This document shows, in pieces, positions 51,216 to 60,003 of a DNA stretch of 64,000 nt. Within the stretch, counting starts at the first letter, position 1, and every line of letters starts with the position of its first letter. The stretch lies in the NCBI RefSeq assembly GCF_039522585.1, contig NZ_BAAADR010000004.1, one strand, 5' to 3'. Origin of the DNA: Bisbaumannia salifodinae. GTDB lineage: Bacteria; Pseudomonadota; Gammaproteobacteria; Pseudomonadales; Halomonadaceae. Position numbers and translations under genes: made by a program. The notes below the pieces were generated by a model that saw only the letters and a list, made by a program, of their open reading frames with translations, was not told the DNA's origin and ran no database searches.

Positions 51216-52199
51216 ATGCCGGGACCTATGCAACGCCTGCTGAGCGTCGCCCTGCTGGTGCTGCCGATAAGCACTTGGGCCCTGGATCCCGAGATCCAGG
51301 CCGCCAAGAATGAGGGGATGCGACTATGGGGCATGTCCGAGTGGATCGAAATGCAGCCCTATCTGGAACCCGTCGCTGAAGCCGGTGATGTGGAGGCCAT
51401 GTACTACCTGGGGGAGGCGACCCGCCTGCTGGATCGCGGTCTGTCTCTAAGGGCCATGGCGTGGTATCTGCAAGCCGCCGAACAGGGCGACCCTTATGCC
51501 ATGCTGCGGCTCTTCCAGGGCGGCGCCTGTACCGCCGGCGACCGTTGCCCCGAGGGTTTCGAGGACTGGCACCATGCCGCCCTGGCCATTACCCAGCCCC
51601 AGGCCGAGGCCAGCGATCCCGATGCCATGCTGGCGATGTACCATATCCAGCGCATGTTCGAGGCATCGCGCCGGGCCGGCGAATGGCTGGAGCGTGCCGC
51701 CGAGGCCGGCCAGCCCGAGGCTCAGATCCTCCTGGGCAGGCAGATCCTTAACGGACGCGGCTGGTATTTGACCAATAGCCGCCGGCTTGGCGCCGCCGAG
51801 GCATGGTTTCGCCAAGCGGCGGAGCAGGGCTATGTGCCAGGGATGGAAAGCCTTTCAAGAGTCTTAGGTGATATAGAAGCATATGATGAGGCTTGGGACT
51901 GGGTTCAAGAAGGCTCGAATAATGGGAGCTATGACGCCCGCCTTGGGATTGCCATGTGCTACTTGGAGCCTGAGGACGACCCCGTTTGTTCATGTGAGGA
52001 AGACTTAATAGAAGGCTGGGCAGTATTGCATGCCATCGATATTGAAACTCAAGGTTCTGGGCAAATACGTGGTGCGAAACGGTTATATAGAGATCGGCTA
52101 ACTGATGCTCAAGTCGAAGGTGCAGAAGTTCTCGCAGAAGAAAAATGGATCGGCCGCGAGCCCCCGCTCTCGCGCTTTCCGCCACGCTTTGGTTACTGA
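51216..52199 (+). CDS. Sel1-like periplasmic protein, putative T6SS immunity 3
   Basis: 327 residues with the same signal peptide type. Here the first ~80 mature residues (LWGMSEWIEMQPYLEPVAEA) have diverged too, while the middle (GGACTAGDRCPEG to LGAAEAWFRQAAEQGYVPG) is shared with copies 1 and 2. The variable region follows (MESLSRVLGDIEAYDEAWDW), with Cys at MCYLEPEDDPVCSC. The end is close but not identical (EEKWIGREPPLSRFPPRFGY). Tandem spacing is the same as for copy 2. Confidence 0.88.
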   Translation: MPGPMQRLLSVALLVLPISTWALDPEIQAAKNEGMRLWGMSEWIEMQPYLEPVAEAGDVEAMYYLGEATRLLDRGLSLRAMAWYLQAAEQGDPYAMLRLFQGGACTAGDRCPEGFEDWHHAALAITQPQAEASDPDAMLAMYHIQRMFEASRRAGEWLERAAEAGQPEAQILLGRQILNGRGWYLTNSRRLGAAEAWFRQAAEQGYVPGMESLSRVLGDIEAYDEAWDWVQEGSNNGSYDARLGIAMCYLEPEDDPVCSCEEDLIEGWAVLHAIDIETQGSGQIRGAKRLYRDRLTDAQVEGAEVLAEEKWIGREPPLSRFPPRFGY

Positions 52200-52205
52200 T
52201 CCGTC

Positions 52206-52475
52206 ATGTTAGCGCCTATACCACGCTGGCTGCTTATCGTCCTGCTGGTGCTGCCGATAAGCGCCTGGGCCCTGGATCCCGAGAGCCAGGCCGCCAAGGA
52301 CGAGGGAATGCGGCCATACAATGCCCACCAACGCATGATGAGCATGCCTTATCTGGAAATCGCGGCGAGGATTGGCGATGTGGAAACGATGTACTATCTA
52401 GCGGAAGTGTATCGTCTACGTCGTCTCTGTTGCCTGAGGTTCCCCGGCTCGGGTAGGCTTCCCTCTAGTTTGTAA
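52206..52475 (+). pseudogene. Truncated fourth Sel1-like immunity gene
   Basis: It starts like its neighbours (MLAPIPRWLLIVLLVLPISA, then LDPESQAAKDEGM) and keeps the first Sel1 unit to IGDVETMYYLAEVY. At about 52,415 it switches to unrelated sequence (RLRRLCCLRFPGSGRLPSSL) and stops after 89 residues. The break falls at a junction with foreign DNA containing a short hairpin (GGCTTCCCTC with GAGGGAGCC). Probably non-functional. Confidence 0.85.
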
Positions 52476-52682
52476 CCGGAGGGAGCCGTGTCCCCTGTGA
52501 ACACGCGATCCATCCCGACAGCGCACATAGAGGTTTTATTTACACCCATTAAATCAGGATGCGAAACCCATGGGTGTGTTATGTTATTCAAGTGCACGGT
52601 CAGAGCGCTGCGGGAATGTTTGAATGCTTGGTGCCGGAGGCATGGGTGTTTGTCCATTAAATAATGTCGTCTAGAGGGAAAG

Positions 52683-53888
52683 ATGCTCGGAGAAACGTTA
52701 AGCGTTTTGAATGGCTGGATCAAAGAGTTCGGAATGCTTTCGGAGGGATGGCGCGCCGGTATTCTGGTCTTCATGCTGGTGTTCGCAACGGCTACCGCCG
52801 CATTTATCGCATCCCGTGTGATCGCCGTGCTGGAAAATAAATTCAGCGCAACCCAAAACCTCTGGGACGATGCGGTTCTCCATGCCGTCTGCAAGCCGGT
52901 TGAGGCGTTTATCTGGTTGCAGGGCGTCTATTGGGCGTCGGAGGTTGCCCATCACTTCTCCGACGCCGAAATCTTCAGGGCTAACGGCACACTGCTGCAG
53001 GTCGGTTTTGTCTGGGTGCTGGTCTGGGCATTGCTCAGGCTGGTAAAAGAGGCGGAAAAGATCCTGACGTCTCCGATGAAAGTTCGTCAACCGATGGATT
53101 ACACCACGGTGAGTGCGATCAGCAAGCTGCTGCGGGTGGTAGTGATCATTACCGCGGTTCTGACCGTATTGCAGACCCTCGGGTTCAGCATTTCCGGCGT
53201 ACTGGCCTTTGGTGGTGTAGGCGGTATCGCCGTCGGTTTCGCGGCTAAAGACCTGCTGGCAAACTTTTTCGGGGGGTTCATCATCCATCTGGACCGCCCC
53301 TTCAAGGTGGGCGACTGGGTGCGCTCGCCTGACAGGAACATTGAAGGTACGGTGGAGCATATCGGCTGGCGACTCACCACTATTCGTACCTTCGACAAGC
53401 GTCCGCTCTACGTCCCTAATGCCACCTTCACCACCATAGCGGTGGAGAACCCGTCCCGCATGACCAACCGCCGTATCTCGGAAACCATCGGCATACGCTA
53501 CGCGGACGTCCATGCCATGAAGGAGATCGTGGATGAGATTCGTGACATGCTTAAGAAGCATGAGGATATTGCGGCCAATAAGACATTGATTGTGAATTTC
53601 CTGGCTTTCAATGCGTCATCGCTGGACATCATGGTTTACACCTTCACCAAAACCACCCAGTGGGTCCGGTTCCATGAAGTCAAAGAAGATGTGCTGCTCA
53701 AGATCAGCGACATCATCGAGAGCCATGGTGCGGAAGTGGCCTTCCCGACCCGCACCCTGCTTCTGCCCGATGGCGTGAAAGCCAGAGGCGACAATCAGGA
53801 GCCGCGAGCGTCCGAGCCGGCCAGCGAGGATGGTCAGAAACAAGGTTCCGGCAAACGGGCGGAGAAGCAGGATGCCAGCAGTTTCTGA
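52683..53888 (+). CDS. MscS-family mechanosensitive channel
   Basis: 401 residues. Three to four N-terminal membrane helices, then the pore-lining TM3 and beta domain signature: FSISGVLAFGGVGGIAVGFA, KDLLANFFGGFIIHLDRPFK, VGDWVRSPDRNIEGTVEHIGWR and LYVPNATFTTIAVENPSRM. The tail is charged. It would release solutes on hypo-osmotic shock, useful in a halophile. Codon and base usage are visibly less GC-rich than the flanking genes, suggesting separate acquisition. GAGGGA precedes the ATG. It directly follows the broken Sel1 gene and a 207-bp gap without genes. Confidence 0.93.
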   Translation: MLGETLSVLNGWIKEFGMLSEGWRAGILVFMLVFATATAAFIASRVIAVLENKFSATQNLWDDAVLHAVCKPVEAFIWLQGVYWASEVAHHFSDAEIFRANGTLLQVGFVWVLVWALLRLVKEAEKILTSPMKVRQPMDYTTVSAISKLLRVVVIITAVLTVLQTLGFSISGVLAFGGVGGIAVGFAAKDLLANFFGGFIIHLDRPFKVGDWVRSPDRNIEGTVEHIGWRLTTIRTFDKRPLYVPNATFTTIAVENPSRMTNRRISETIGIRYADVHAMKEIVDEIRDMLKKHEDIAANKTLIVNFLAFNASSLDIMVYTFTKTTQWVRFHEVKEDVLLKISDIIESHGAEVAFPTRTLLLPDGVKARGDNQEPRASEPASEDGQKQGSGKRAEKQDASSF

Positions 53889-54039
53889 TAGCTGACCGGT
53901 CGGGGTCATTGGTGGCTCCGGCCCGGCCAGCCTCAGTCAACTCACCATCGCCGGTGAAGACATCCGTATTCCCCACGGCGTAATCCATGACCACTTCGGT
54001 CATTCGGAACACGACAGCTAGCGATGGCCTCTCGATGGG

Positions 54040-56253
54040 CTATTTATCCGGAGCCTGCTTTAGCAGCCTGAGGCCGTTGGCCACCACCAGCAGGCTGGCG
54101 CCCATATCGGCGAAGACCGCCATCCACAGGGTGGCGTGGCCGCTGAAGGCGAGCCCCAGGAAGAGCACCTTGATGGCGATGGCGAAGGCGATGTTCTGGA
54201 TCAGCACCCGCCGGGTGGCCCGGGAGAGGGCGACGAAGCGTGGCAGCTTGCGTGGGTCGTCGTCCATCAGCGCCACGTCGGCGGTCTCGATGGCGGTGTC
54301 GCTGCCGGCGCCGCCCATGGCGAAGCCGATATCGGCCCGGGCCAGGGCCGGGGCGTCGTTGATGCCGTCGCCGACCATGCCGATGCTGGCGTTGGCCGCC
54401 TTCTCCTCGATCAGGCGCAGCTTGTCCTCGGGGAGCAGCTCCCCCCGGGCCTCGTCGATGCCGGCCTCGGCGGCGATGGCGGCCACGCTATGGCGGTTGT
54501 CGCCGGAGAGCATCAGGGTCTGGATGCCCAAGCGGTGCAGGGCGGCGATCGCCCCGCGGCTGCCGGCCTTGAGGGGATCGCTGACGGCAAACAGCGCCAG
54601 GGGACGGTTGGCCTCGCCGAGGATCACCGGGCTCTGCCCCTGGGCCTCCAGGGGCGCCAGGCGCGCCTCCAGGAGGCTCGCCTCGACGCCATGCTCCATC
54701 GCCAGGCGGCGATTGCCCAGCCATAGCCGACGCTCACCGAGGCTCGCCTTCACGCCCAGGCCGGGACGCTCGACGACGGCGTTTGGGGTCTCGGCCAGCC
54801 CGTCGGAAAGCGCTGCGGATGGCTCCTCGAATGGCTCCTCGAATGGCTCTTCGAATAGCGCCGCCGCCAGGGCCCGGGAGACCGGGTGATTGGAGCGCCC
54901 GGCCAGGGCCCGGGCCAGCCCCGCTGGCGACTCGCCGCTGTCGTGCGTGTCCCAGGCCTCCCAATGGTGCAGTCGAGGCTTGCCCTCGGTGAGGGTGCCG
55001 GTCTTGTCGAAGGCCAGCCAGGTCAGGCGATGGCCCTGCTCCAGGAAGTGGCCGCCCTTGATCAGGATGCCGGAACGGGCCGCCGCGGCCAGGCCGCTGA
55101 CGATGGTCACCGGGGTGGAGATCACCAGGGCGCAGGGGCAGGCGATCACCAGCAGTACCAGGGCCCGGTAGATGCCCTCCAGCCAGGCGCCGCCGAACAG
55201 CGGCCAGGCCAGGGCGGTGACGATGGCCAGGGCGAACACCAGGGGCGTATAGACGGCGGCGAAGCGATCCACCAGGCGCTGGGTGGGGGCGCGGCTGGCC
55301 TGGGCCTCCTCCACCGCATGGATGATCCGCGCCAGGGTGGTGTCGTTGGCCCGCCGGGTGGTGCGGTAGTCGAGCTCCCCCTGCTGGTTGATGGTGCCGG
55401 CGAAGACGGCATCCCCCGGTCCCTTGTCCCTGGGCAAGCCCTCGCCGGTGATGGGCGACTCGTCCAGGGCGCTCCGGCCGCTGAGGATCTCGCCGTCCAG
55501 GGGCACCCGCTCGCCGGGGCGCACCCGCACCCGGCTGCCGATGGCCACCGCCTCGGCGGCCACCTCCTGCCAGTCGCCGTCGTCCTGGCGCACCCGGGCC
55601 GTGGCCGGGGCCAGGTCGAGCAGGCCGCGGATGGCGTCCCGGGCGCGGCCCAGGGAGCGCGCCTCGATGCGCTCGGCCAGGGTGAAGAGCACCAGCACCA
55701 TGGCCGCCTCGGCCCACTGGCCGATCAGCAGGGCCCCGGTCACCGCCACGCTCATCAGCGCATAGATATTCAGGCTGCGGTGGCGCAGGGCGATCCAGCC
55801 CTTCTTCCAGGTGGTCAGCCCGGCCAGGCCGATGGCGGCCAGGGCCAGCAGGGGCGGTGCCCAGGCCAGCGCCAGGGTGAACCAGTGCAGCAGCTCCGCG
55901 GCCAGTGCCAGGACGGCGGCCAGGCCCAGCCGGCCCCAGCCCTCGGCGGGTGGCGAGGCCGGGGCGCTGGCGGTCGCATCCTCCAGCGGCTCGGCGCTCA
56001 TGCCGGTGGCGGCGATCCGCGCCTGGATGCCGGCTTCATCGGCGCCGTCGTGGGCCACGGTCAGCACCCGGCGGATCAGGTCGAAGCGCAGCGCCAGGAT
56101 GCCCGGCTCGTCGGCCAGGGCGCGGCGCAGCAGCGCCTCCTCGGTGGGGCAGTCCATGGCGGCGATATGCAGGCGCAGGGTCCGGGCATCGTCGGGTAGT
56201 GGCGTCTTGTCGGTGGTCGCCTGGGGGCGGCCGCCGCAGCAGGAGGTGGTCAT
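54040..56253 (-). CDS. Zn/Cd/Pb-exporting P1B-type ATPase
   Basis: 737 residues from ATG 56253 (GGGAG upstream). The N-terminal metal-binding domain has MDCPTEE with Cys35, preceded by a CC motif at 5-6. The ion path Cys-Pro-Cys lies in LVIACPCALVISTPV; the phosphorylation site is AFDKTGTLTEG; MVGDGINDAPALARADIGFAMG is the hinge. This is the ZntA/CadA class of inner membrane efflux pumps. A small in-frame repeat FEEPFEEPFEEP sits in the nucleotide-binding domain at 54828-54863. Expression is driven from the MerR-type promoter at 56290-56320. Confidence 0.95.
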   Translation of the reverse strand: MTTSCCGGRPQATTDKTPLPDDARTLRLHIAAMDCPTEEALLRRALADEPGILALRFDLIRRVLTVAHDGADEAGIQARIAATGMSAEPLEDATASAPASPPAEGWGRLGLAAVLALAAELLHWFTLALAWAPPLLALAAIGLAGLTTWKKGWIALRHRSLNIYALMSVAVTGALLIGQWAEAAMVLVLFTLAERIEARSLGRARDAIRGLLDLAPATARVRQDDGDWQEVAAEAVAIGSRVRVRPGERVPLDGEILSGRSALDESPITGEGLPRDKGPGDAVFAGTINQQGELDYRTTRRANDTTLARIIHAVEEAQASRAPTQRLVDRFAAVYTPLVFALAIVTALAWPLFGGAWLEGIYRALVLLVIACPCALVISTPVTIVSGLAAAARSGILIKGGHFLEQGHRLTWLAFDKTGTLTEGKPRLHHWEAWDTHDSGESPAGLARALAGRSNHPVSRALAAALFEEPFEEPFEEPSAALSDGLAETPNAVVERPGLGVKASLGERRLWLGNRRLAMEHGVEASLLEARLAPLEAQGQSPVILGEANRPLALFAVSDPLKAGSRGAIAALHRLGIQTLMLSGDNRHSVAAIAAEAGIDEARGELLPEDKLRLIEEKAANASIGMVGDGINDAPALARADIGFAMGGAGSDTAIETADVALMDDDPRKLPRFVALSRATRRVLIQNIAFAIAIKVLFLGLAFSGHATLWMAVFADMGASLLVVANGLRLLKQAPDK
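54826..54863. repeat. 12-bp tandem repeat inside the metal ATPase gene
   Basis: GGCTCCTCGAAT is repeated three times head to tail with one change (GGCTCTTCGAAT), encoding FEEP units in the ATPase nucleotide-binding domain. Copy number changes would keep the frame. Confidence 0.8.
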
Positions 56254-56289
56254 CCGTGTGACTCCCTGGTGAGCTTGGGGTAGGCTCAG

Positions 56290-56320
56290 AGTACACACCC
56301 TGTAGCCACTACAGGGTCAA
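56290..56320 (-). promoter_or_regulatory. MerR-type promoter and operator of the metal ATPase gene
   Basis: On the reverse strand, -35 TTGACC (56320-56315) and -10 TGTACT (56295-56290) are separated by 19 bp, the long spacing that MerR activators correct. The perfect dyad ACCCTGTAG-N3-CTACAGGGT (56297-56317) lies between them, closely matching known CadR/PbrR/ZntR operators. The regulator gene starts 55 bp away on the other strand. Confidence 0.9.
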
Positions 56321-56375
56321 GAGGGGAGAGGGAGCCCTGGGAGTAAGCCCAGGGGATAAGCCGAGGAGGACGAGG

Positions 56376-56828
56376 ATGCGTATCGGAGAACTGGCCCGCC
56401 AGAGCGGCTGCGGGGTGGAGACCATTCGCTACTACGAGCGGGAGGGGCTCCTGCCGGCCCCCGCCCGCAGTGCCGCCAACTACCGCCAGTATGACCAGCG
56501 TCATGCCGAGCGGCTGGCCTTTATTCGCCATTGCCGGGCCCTGGACATGACCCTGGAGGAGATCCGTACCTTGCTGGCCTATCACGACCATCCCGAGCGG
56601 CCCTGCCACGAGGTCAATGGCCTGATCGACGCGCACCTGGCCCATGTGGCGGCGCGGATTCGCCAGCTCCAGGCCCTGGAAACGGCCCTGGTGGCCCTGC
56701 GGGCGCGCTGCAACGGCGAGGCCGAGGCCGAGGCCTGTGGGATTCTTCGGGAGCTCTCCCGGCCCCTGGGCGAGGACGAGTTGCCCGCAGCGGGGGAGGG
56801 CGCCCATCTGCCCGGCGCCCATGGTTAA
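56376..56828 (+). CDS. cadR: CadR-like MerR-family metal sensor
   Basis: 150 residues. MerR HTH: MRIGELARQSGCGVETIRYY and EREGLLPAPARS. The metal-site cysteines of CadR/PbrR are at C77, C112 and C121, with the extra His-containing tail (GAHLPGAHG) seen in CadR. It senses Cd(II), and perhaps Pb(II) or Zn(II), and activates the divergent ATPase gene through the operator between them. Start ATG 56376 after GAGGAGGACGAGG. The exact metal preference is inferred. Confidence 0.88.
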   Translation: MRIGELARQSGCGVETIRYYEREGLLPAPARSAANYRQYDQRHAERLAFIRHCRALDMTLEEIRTLLAYHDHPERPCHEVNGLIDAHLAHVAARIRQLQALETALVALRARCNGEAEAEACGILRELSRPLGEDELPAAGEGAHLPGAHG

Positions 56829-56848
56829 GGCGCCGGCCGGGCACAAAA

Positions 56849-56872
56849 AACCCCCGACCTTGGCCGGGGGTT
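56849..56872 (-). terminator. Intrinsic terminator of the amino acid ABC operon
   Basis: On the reverse strand, AACCCCCGGCC-aa-GGTCGGGGGTT (one mismatch) is followed by a T run (the A run at 56845-56850 on the + strand). It is 16 bp past the binding-protein stop at 56888. Confidence 0.85.
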
Positions 56873-56887
56873 GAGCGGGCGTCGGGC

Positions 56888-57655
56888 TTACTCGTCGCCG
56901 AAGTAGCGCTGCAGGATCTCGTCGTAGGTGCCGTCTTCCCTGAGGGTGGCCAGGGCCTCGTTGAAGCGCTCGGCCAGGGCCTCGTCGCGCGGGCGGAAGG
57001 CGATGCCGAAGCCTTCACCGAAGTACTCCTCGGGCTCGGTGACCATCTCGCCGACCACCCGGTAGTCGCCGTCGTCGCTGTTGAGCAGGGTGGACTGGCC
57101 GACCACGAACTCGAGGAAGACGATATCCAGGCGCTCGGCATCCAGGTCCAGCACCATGTCGTCGGCGGTGGAATAGCGGTTGATGGTGGCGATGCTGCCG
57201 TAGGCATCGGTGGCGTAGTTGTCGTAGGTGGTACCGCGTTGCACGCCGATGCTTTTGCCGGCCAGGCTCTCCTCGTCGATCTCCTCCAGGCTGCTGTCGG
57301 CGGGGGCGAACCAGGCGCCGGGAATGGTGATGTAGGAGTCGGAGAAGCGCACGGTCTGGCGGCGCTCGTCGTTGATGGACATGGAGGACATGATGGCGTC
57401 GTAGTTACGGGCCAGCAGGCCGGGGATGATGCCGTCCCACTCCTGCTCGACCCACTCGCAGGTAATGCCCATCTCCTCGCAGAGGGCGTTGCCGAGGTCG
57501 ATATCGAAGCCGATCAGCTCGCCTTCCGGCGTGCGGTATTCCATGGGCTCGTAGGGCACGTCGACGCCGAAGCGGACATGGTCGTAATCACGGGCCTGGG
57601 CGGTGCCGGCCACGATGGCGGCACCGAGGAGAGAGATGGTAAGCAGTTTTTTCAT
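56888..57655 (-). CDS. Periplasmic basic amino acid binding protein (ArgT/AotJ-like)
   Basis: 255 residues, signal peptide 1-21 (LLGAAIVAGTAQA). Family pattern: VRFGVDVPYEPMEYRTPEGELIGFDIDLG (seen in sections), ALCEEMGITCEWVEQEWDGIIPGL with the two Cys typical of ArgT/HisJ, MSSMSINDERRQTVRFSDSY and GVQRGTTYDNY. It binds arginine, ornithine, lysine or histidine for the ABC permeases upstream. AGGGAA precedes ATG 57655. A 137-bp gap separates it from the permease gene. Confidence 0.9.
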   Translation of the reverse strand: MKKLLTISLLGAAIVAGTAQARDYDHVRFGVDVPYEPMEYRTPEGELIGFDIDLGNALCEEMGITCEWVEQEWDGIIPGLLARNYDAIMSSMSINDERRQTVRFSDSYITIPGAWFAPADSSLEEIDEESLAGKSIGVQRGTTYDNYATDAYGSIATINRYSTADDMVLDLDAERLDIVFLEFVVGQSTLLNSDDGDYRVVGEMVTEPEEYFGEGFGIAFRPRDEALAERFNEALATLREDGTYDEILQRYFGDE

Positions 57656-57792
57656 GGTGCGTTTCCCTGTTGTTATAGGGGATTGAACCGGGGTTATCGA
57701 TCCAGGCCACGGTAACGCAGCTTGGCGAGCCCCGGAAGGGGGATAGAGCCAATTTCCCAACGTTTGTTTGACGCCGGCCTGGGCCGGCGGGT

Positions 57793-58515
57793 TCAGGCCG
57801 GCTTGAGGTGGGCCAGCAGGCGCTTCTCCAGGTAACGGAACAGGTAGAGGATGGCGAAGGTTAGGCACAGGTAGATCGCCGCGACGAACAGGAAGGCCTC
57901 GAAGGGCGCATAGAAGCGCGCATAGACGAAGCGCGCCGCCCCGGTGAGGTCCATCAGGGTCACCACGCTGGCGATGGCGCTGGCATGCAGCATGAAGATC
58001 ACCTCGTTGCCGTAGGCCGGCAGGGCGCGGCGGAAGGCGCTGGGCAGGATGATGCGGCGCATCATCAGGGCATTGGACATGCCGTAGGCCCGGGCCGCCT
58101 CGATCTCCCCCCTGGCGGTCGCCTTGATGGCGCCACGGAAGATCTCGGTGGTATAGGCCGCGGTATTGAGGGTGAAGGCGATCAGCGCCGGATAGAAGGC
58201 CTCGCGCAGCATCGGCCACAGGAAGGTCTCCTGAATGCCGTCGAAGAACACCACCCCGTAGTAGATGATATAGAGCTGAATCAGCAACGGTGTGCCGCGG
58301 AACACATAGGTGTAGGCGTAGATCGGCAGGCTGATCCAGCGCCGCCCGGAGCTGCGCCCGATGGCCAGGGGCACCGCCAGCACCAGCCCCGCCAGCAGCG
58401 ACAGGAACACCAGCTGGGTGGTGGTGACCAGGCCTTCCCAGTAGTAGCCCAGGGTCTGGGGGGTGAAGATCAGGTTGTCGGATAGCAGCTCATTGAGCCA
58501 GGTCGTGAGTTCCAT
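57793..58515 (-). CDS. Amino acid ABC permease (HisM/AotM-like)
   Basis: 240 residues from ATG 58515; five membrane helices. The GTPLLIQLYIIYYG segment and the EAA loop GEIEAARAYGMSNALMMRRIILPSAFRRALP are diagnostic of HisM/ArtM permeases. The start lies two bases past the stop of the HisQ-type gene, so the two are coupled. Confidence 0.92.
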   Translation of the reverse strand: MELTTWLNELLSDNLIFTPQTLGYYWEGLVTTTQLVFLSLLAGLVLAVPLAIGRSSGRRWISLPIYAYTYVFRGTPLLIQLYIIYYGVVFFDGIQETFLWPMLREAFYPALIAFTLNTAAYTTEIFRGAIKATARGEIEAARAYGMSNALMMRRIILPSAFRRALPAYGNEVIFMLHASAIASVVTLMDLTGAARFVYARFYAPFEAFLFVAAIYLCLTFAILYLFRYLEKRLLAHLKPA

Positions 58516-58517
58516 GG

Positions 58518-59219
58518 TCAGTGCTCCCCGAAGCCGACGTCGTAGCGTTTCTGCAGGCGGGCGAAGGCCCACTCGGAGACGCTGGCGATCAACAGATAGA
58601 TAACGGCCACCGGAATCAGGAAGGTGAAGGGCTCATGGGTGGCGCGGGAGGCCTCGGCGGCGACCCGCACCATGTCCGTCAGGCCGATGATCGAGACCAG
58701 GGCGGTGGTCTTGAGCAGCACCATCCAGTTGTTGGAGAGCCCCGGCAGGGCATGGCGCATCATCTGCGGGAAGCGGATGCGCCGGAACACCAGCCAGTTG
58801 CTCATGCCGTAGGCCTTGCCCGCCTCGATCTGCCCATGCTCCACGGCCAGGAAGGCGCCGCGGAAGGTCTCGCACATATAGGCGCCGAAGATGAAACCGA
58901 TGGTCAGCACCCCGGCGGCGAAGGCGTTGAGGTTAACGTACCAGTCGAGCCCGGTGTGGTCGTAGAGGGTATCGGTCAGCAGGTTGAGGCCCATCTGGCC
59001 GCCGAAGAACAGCAGCAGCATCAGCACCAGGTCGGGGACCCCGCGGATAATGGTGGTGTAGAGGGTCGCGGTCTTGTGCAGCAGCCAGTTGCGGGACATC
59101 TTGGCGCTGGCCGCCAGCAGGCCCAGCACCAGGGCCAGGATCAGCGACAGAACCGCCAGCTGCAGGGTGACCCCGGCGCCTTCCAGCAGCCGCGGGCCGT
59201 AGCCGTGAAGGTCTAGCAT
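58518..59219 (-). CDS. Amino acid ABC permease (HisQ/AotQ-like)
   Basis: 233 residues with five helices. Motifs: RGVPDLVLMLLLFFGGQMG and the EAA loop GQIEAGKAYGMSNWLVFRRI. Pairs with the HisM-type permease to form the channel. It starts 13 bp after the ATPase gene stop. Confidence 0.92.
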   Translation of the reverse strand: MLDLHGYGPRLLEGAGVTLQLAVLSLILALVLGLLAASAKMSRNWLLHKTATLYTTIIRGVPDLVLMLLLFFGGQMGLNLLTDTLYDHTGLDWYVNLNAFAAGVLTIGFIFGAYMCETFRGAFLAVEHGQIEAGKAYGMSNWLVFRRIRFPQMMRHALPGLSNNWMVLLKTTALVSIIGLTDMVRVAAEASRATHEPFTFLIPVAVIYLLIASVSEWAFARLQKRYDVGFGEH

Positions 59220-59232
59220 GGTCGTCTCCCGC

Positions 59233-60003
59233 TCAGTACTTGGGCGCCAGGAACTGCTGGAGGCGCGGCGATTGCGGGTTGTCCAGCACGTCGCGGGGCG
59301 CGCCGGCCTCCTCGACCAGGCCCTGGTGCAGGTAGATCACCTGGCTGGAGACGTCCCGGGCGAAACTCATCTCGTGGGTCACCACCACCATGGTACGGCC
59401 CTCTTCGGCCAGGTCGCGCATTACCTTGAGCACGTCGCCTACCAGCTCCGGGTCCAGCGCCGAGGTGGGCTCGTCGAAGAGCATCACCTCCGGGTCCATG
59501 GCCAGGGCCCGGGCGATGGCGCCGCGCTGCTGCTGGCCACCGGACATCTGCGCCGGATAGGCCTTGGCGCGATGCGACAGGCCGACCCGCTCGAGCAGGG
59601 CGTGGGCCTGGTCGATGGCCTCCTTCTTGGGCTTGCCCAGCACATGCACCGGGGCCTCGATGATGTTCTCCAGCAGGGTCATATGGGACCAGAGGTTGAA
59701 GCCCTGGAAGACCATCGAGAGCTTGGCGCGCATGCGCACCACCTGCTTCCAGTCGGCGGGCTCGCGACCCTGCTTGGTGTGCTTGAAGCGGATCTCCTCG
59801 CCATGCACGATCAGGTCGCCCTCGTCGGGCTGTTCCAGCAGGTTCATGCAGCGCAGGAAGGTGCTCTTGCCGGAGCCGGAGGCCCCGATCAGGGTGATGA
59901 CGTCGCCTTTCTTGGCTTGCAGGGAGAGGCCCTTGAGCACCTCGGCGTCGCCGAAGCGTTTCTTGATATTACGAACTTCCAGCGGTAACGGCGTTGCGGC
60001 CAT
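59233..60003 (-). CDS. Amino acid ABC ATP-binding protein (HisP/AotP-like)
   Basis: 256 residues from ATG 60003. Walker A GASGSGKST near 40, the polar amino acid type insertion IRFKHTKQGREPADWKQVVRMR as in HisP, Q-loop VFQGFNLWSHMT, signature MSGGQQQRGAIARALA, Walker B VMLFDEPTSALDPELVGDVL. First gene of the operon; the promoter should be in the AT-richer 60004-60219. The neighbouring astE suggests arginine as a ligand. Confidence 0.93.
   Translation of the reverse strand: MAATPLPLEVRNIKKRFGDAEVLKGLSLQAKKGDVITLIGASGSGKSTFLRCMNLLEQPDEGDLIVHGEEIRFKHTKQGREPADWKQVVRMRAKLSMVFQGFNLWSHMTLLENIIEAPVHVLGKPKKEAIDQAHALLERVGLSHRAKAYPAQMSGGQQQRGAIARALAMDPEVMLFDEPTSALDPELVGDVLKVMRDLAEEGRTMVVVTHEMSFARDVSSQVIYLHQGLVEEAGAPRDVLDNPQSPRLQQFLAPKY

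Noticed and set aside
42373..54000. Possible CRISPR array or prophage in the accessory region
   Set aside because: No regularly spaced direct repeats with unique spacers and no phage structural or integrase gene was seen; Hcp and VgrG are T6SS rather than phage tail genes in this context.
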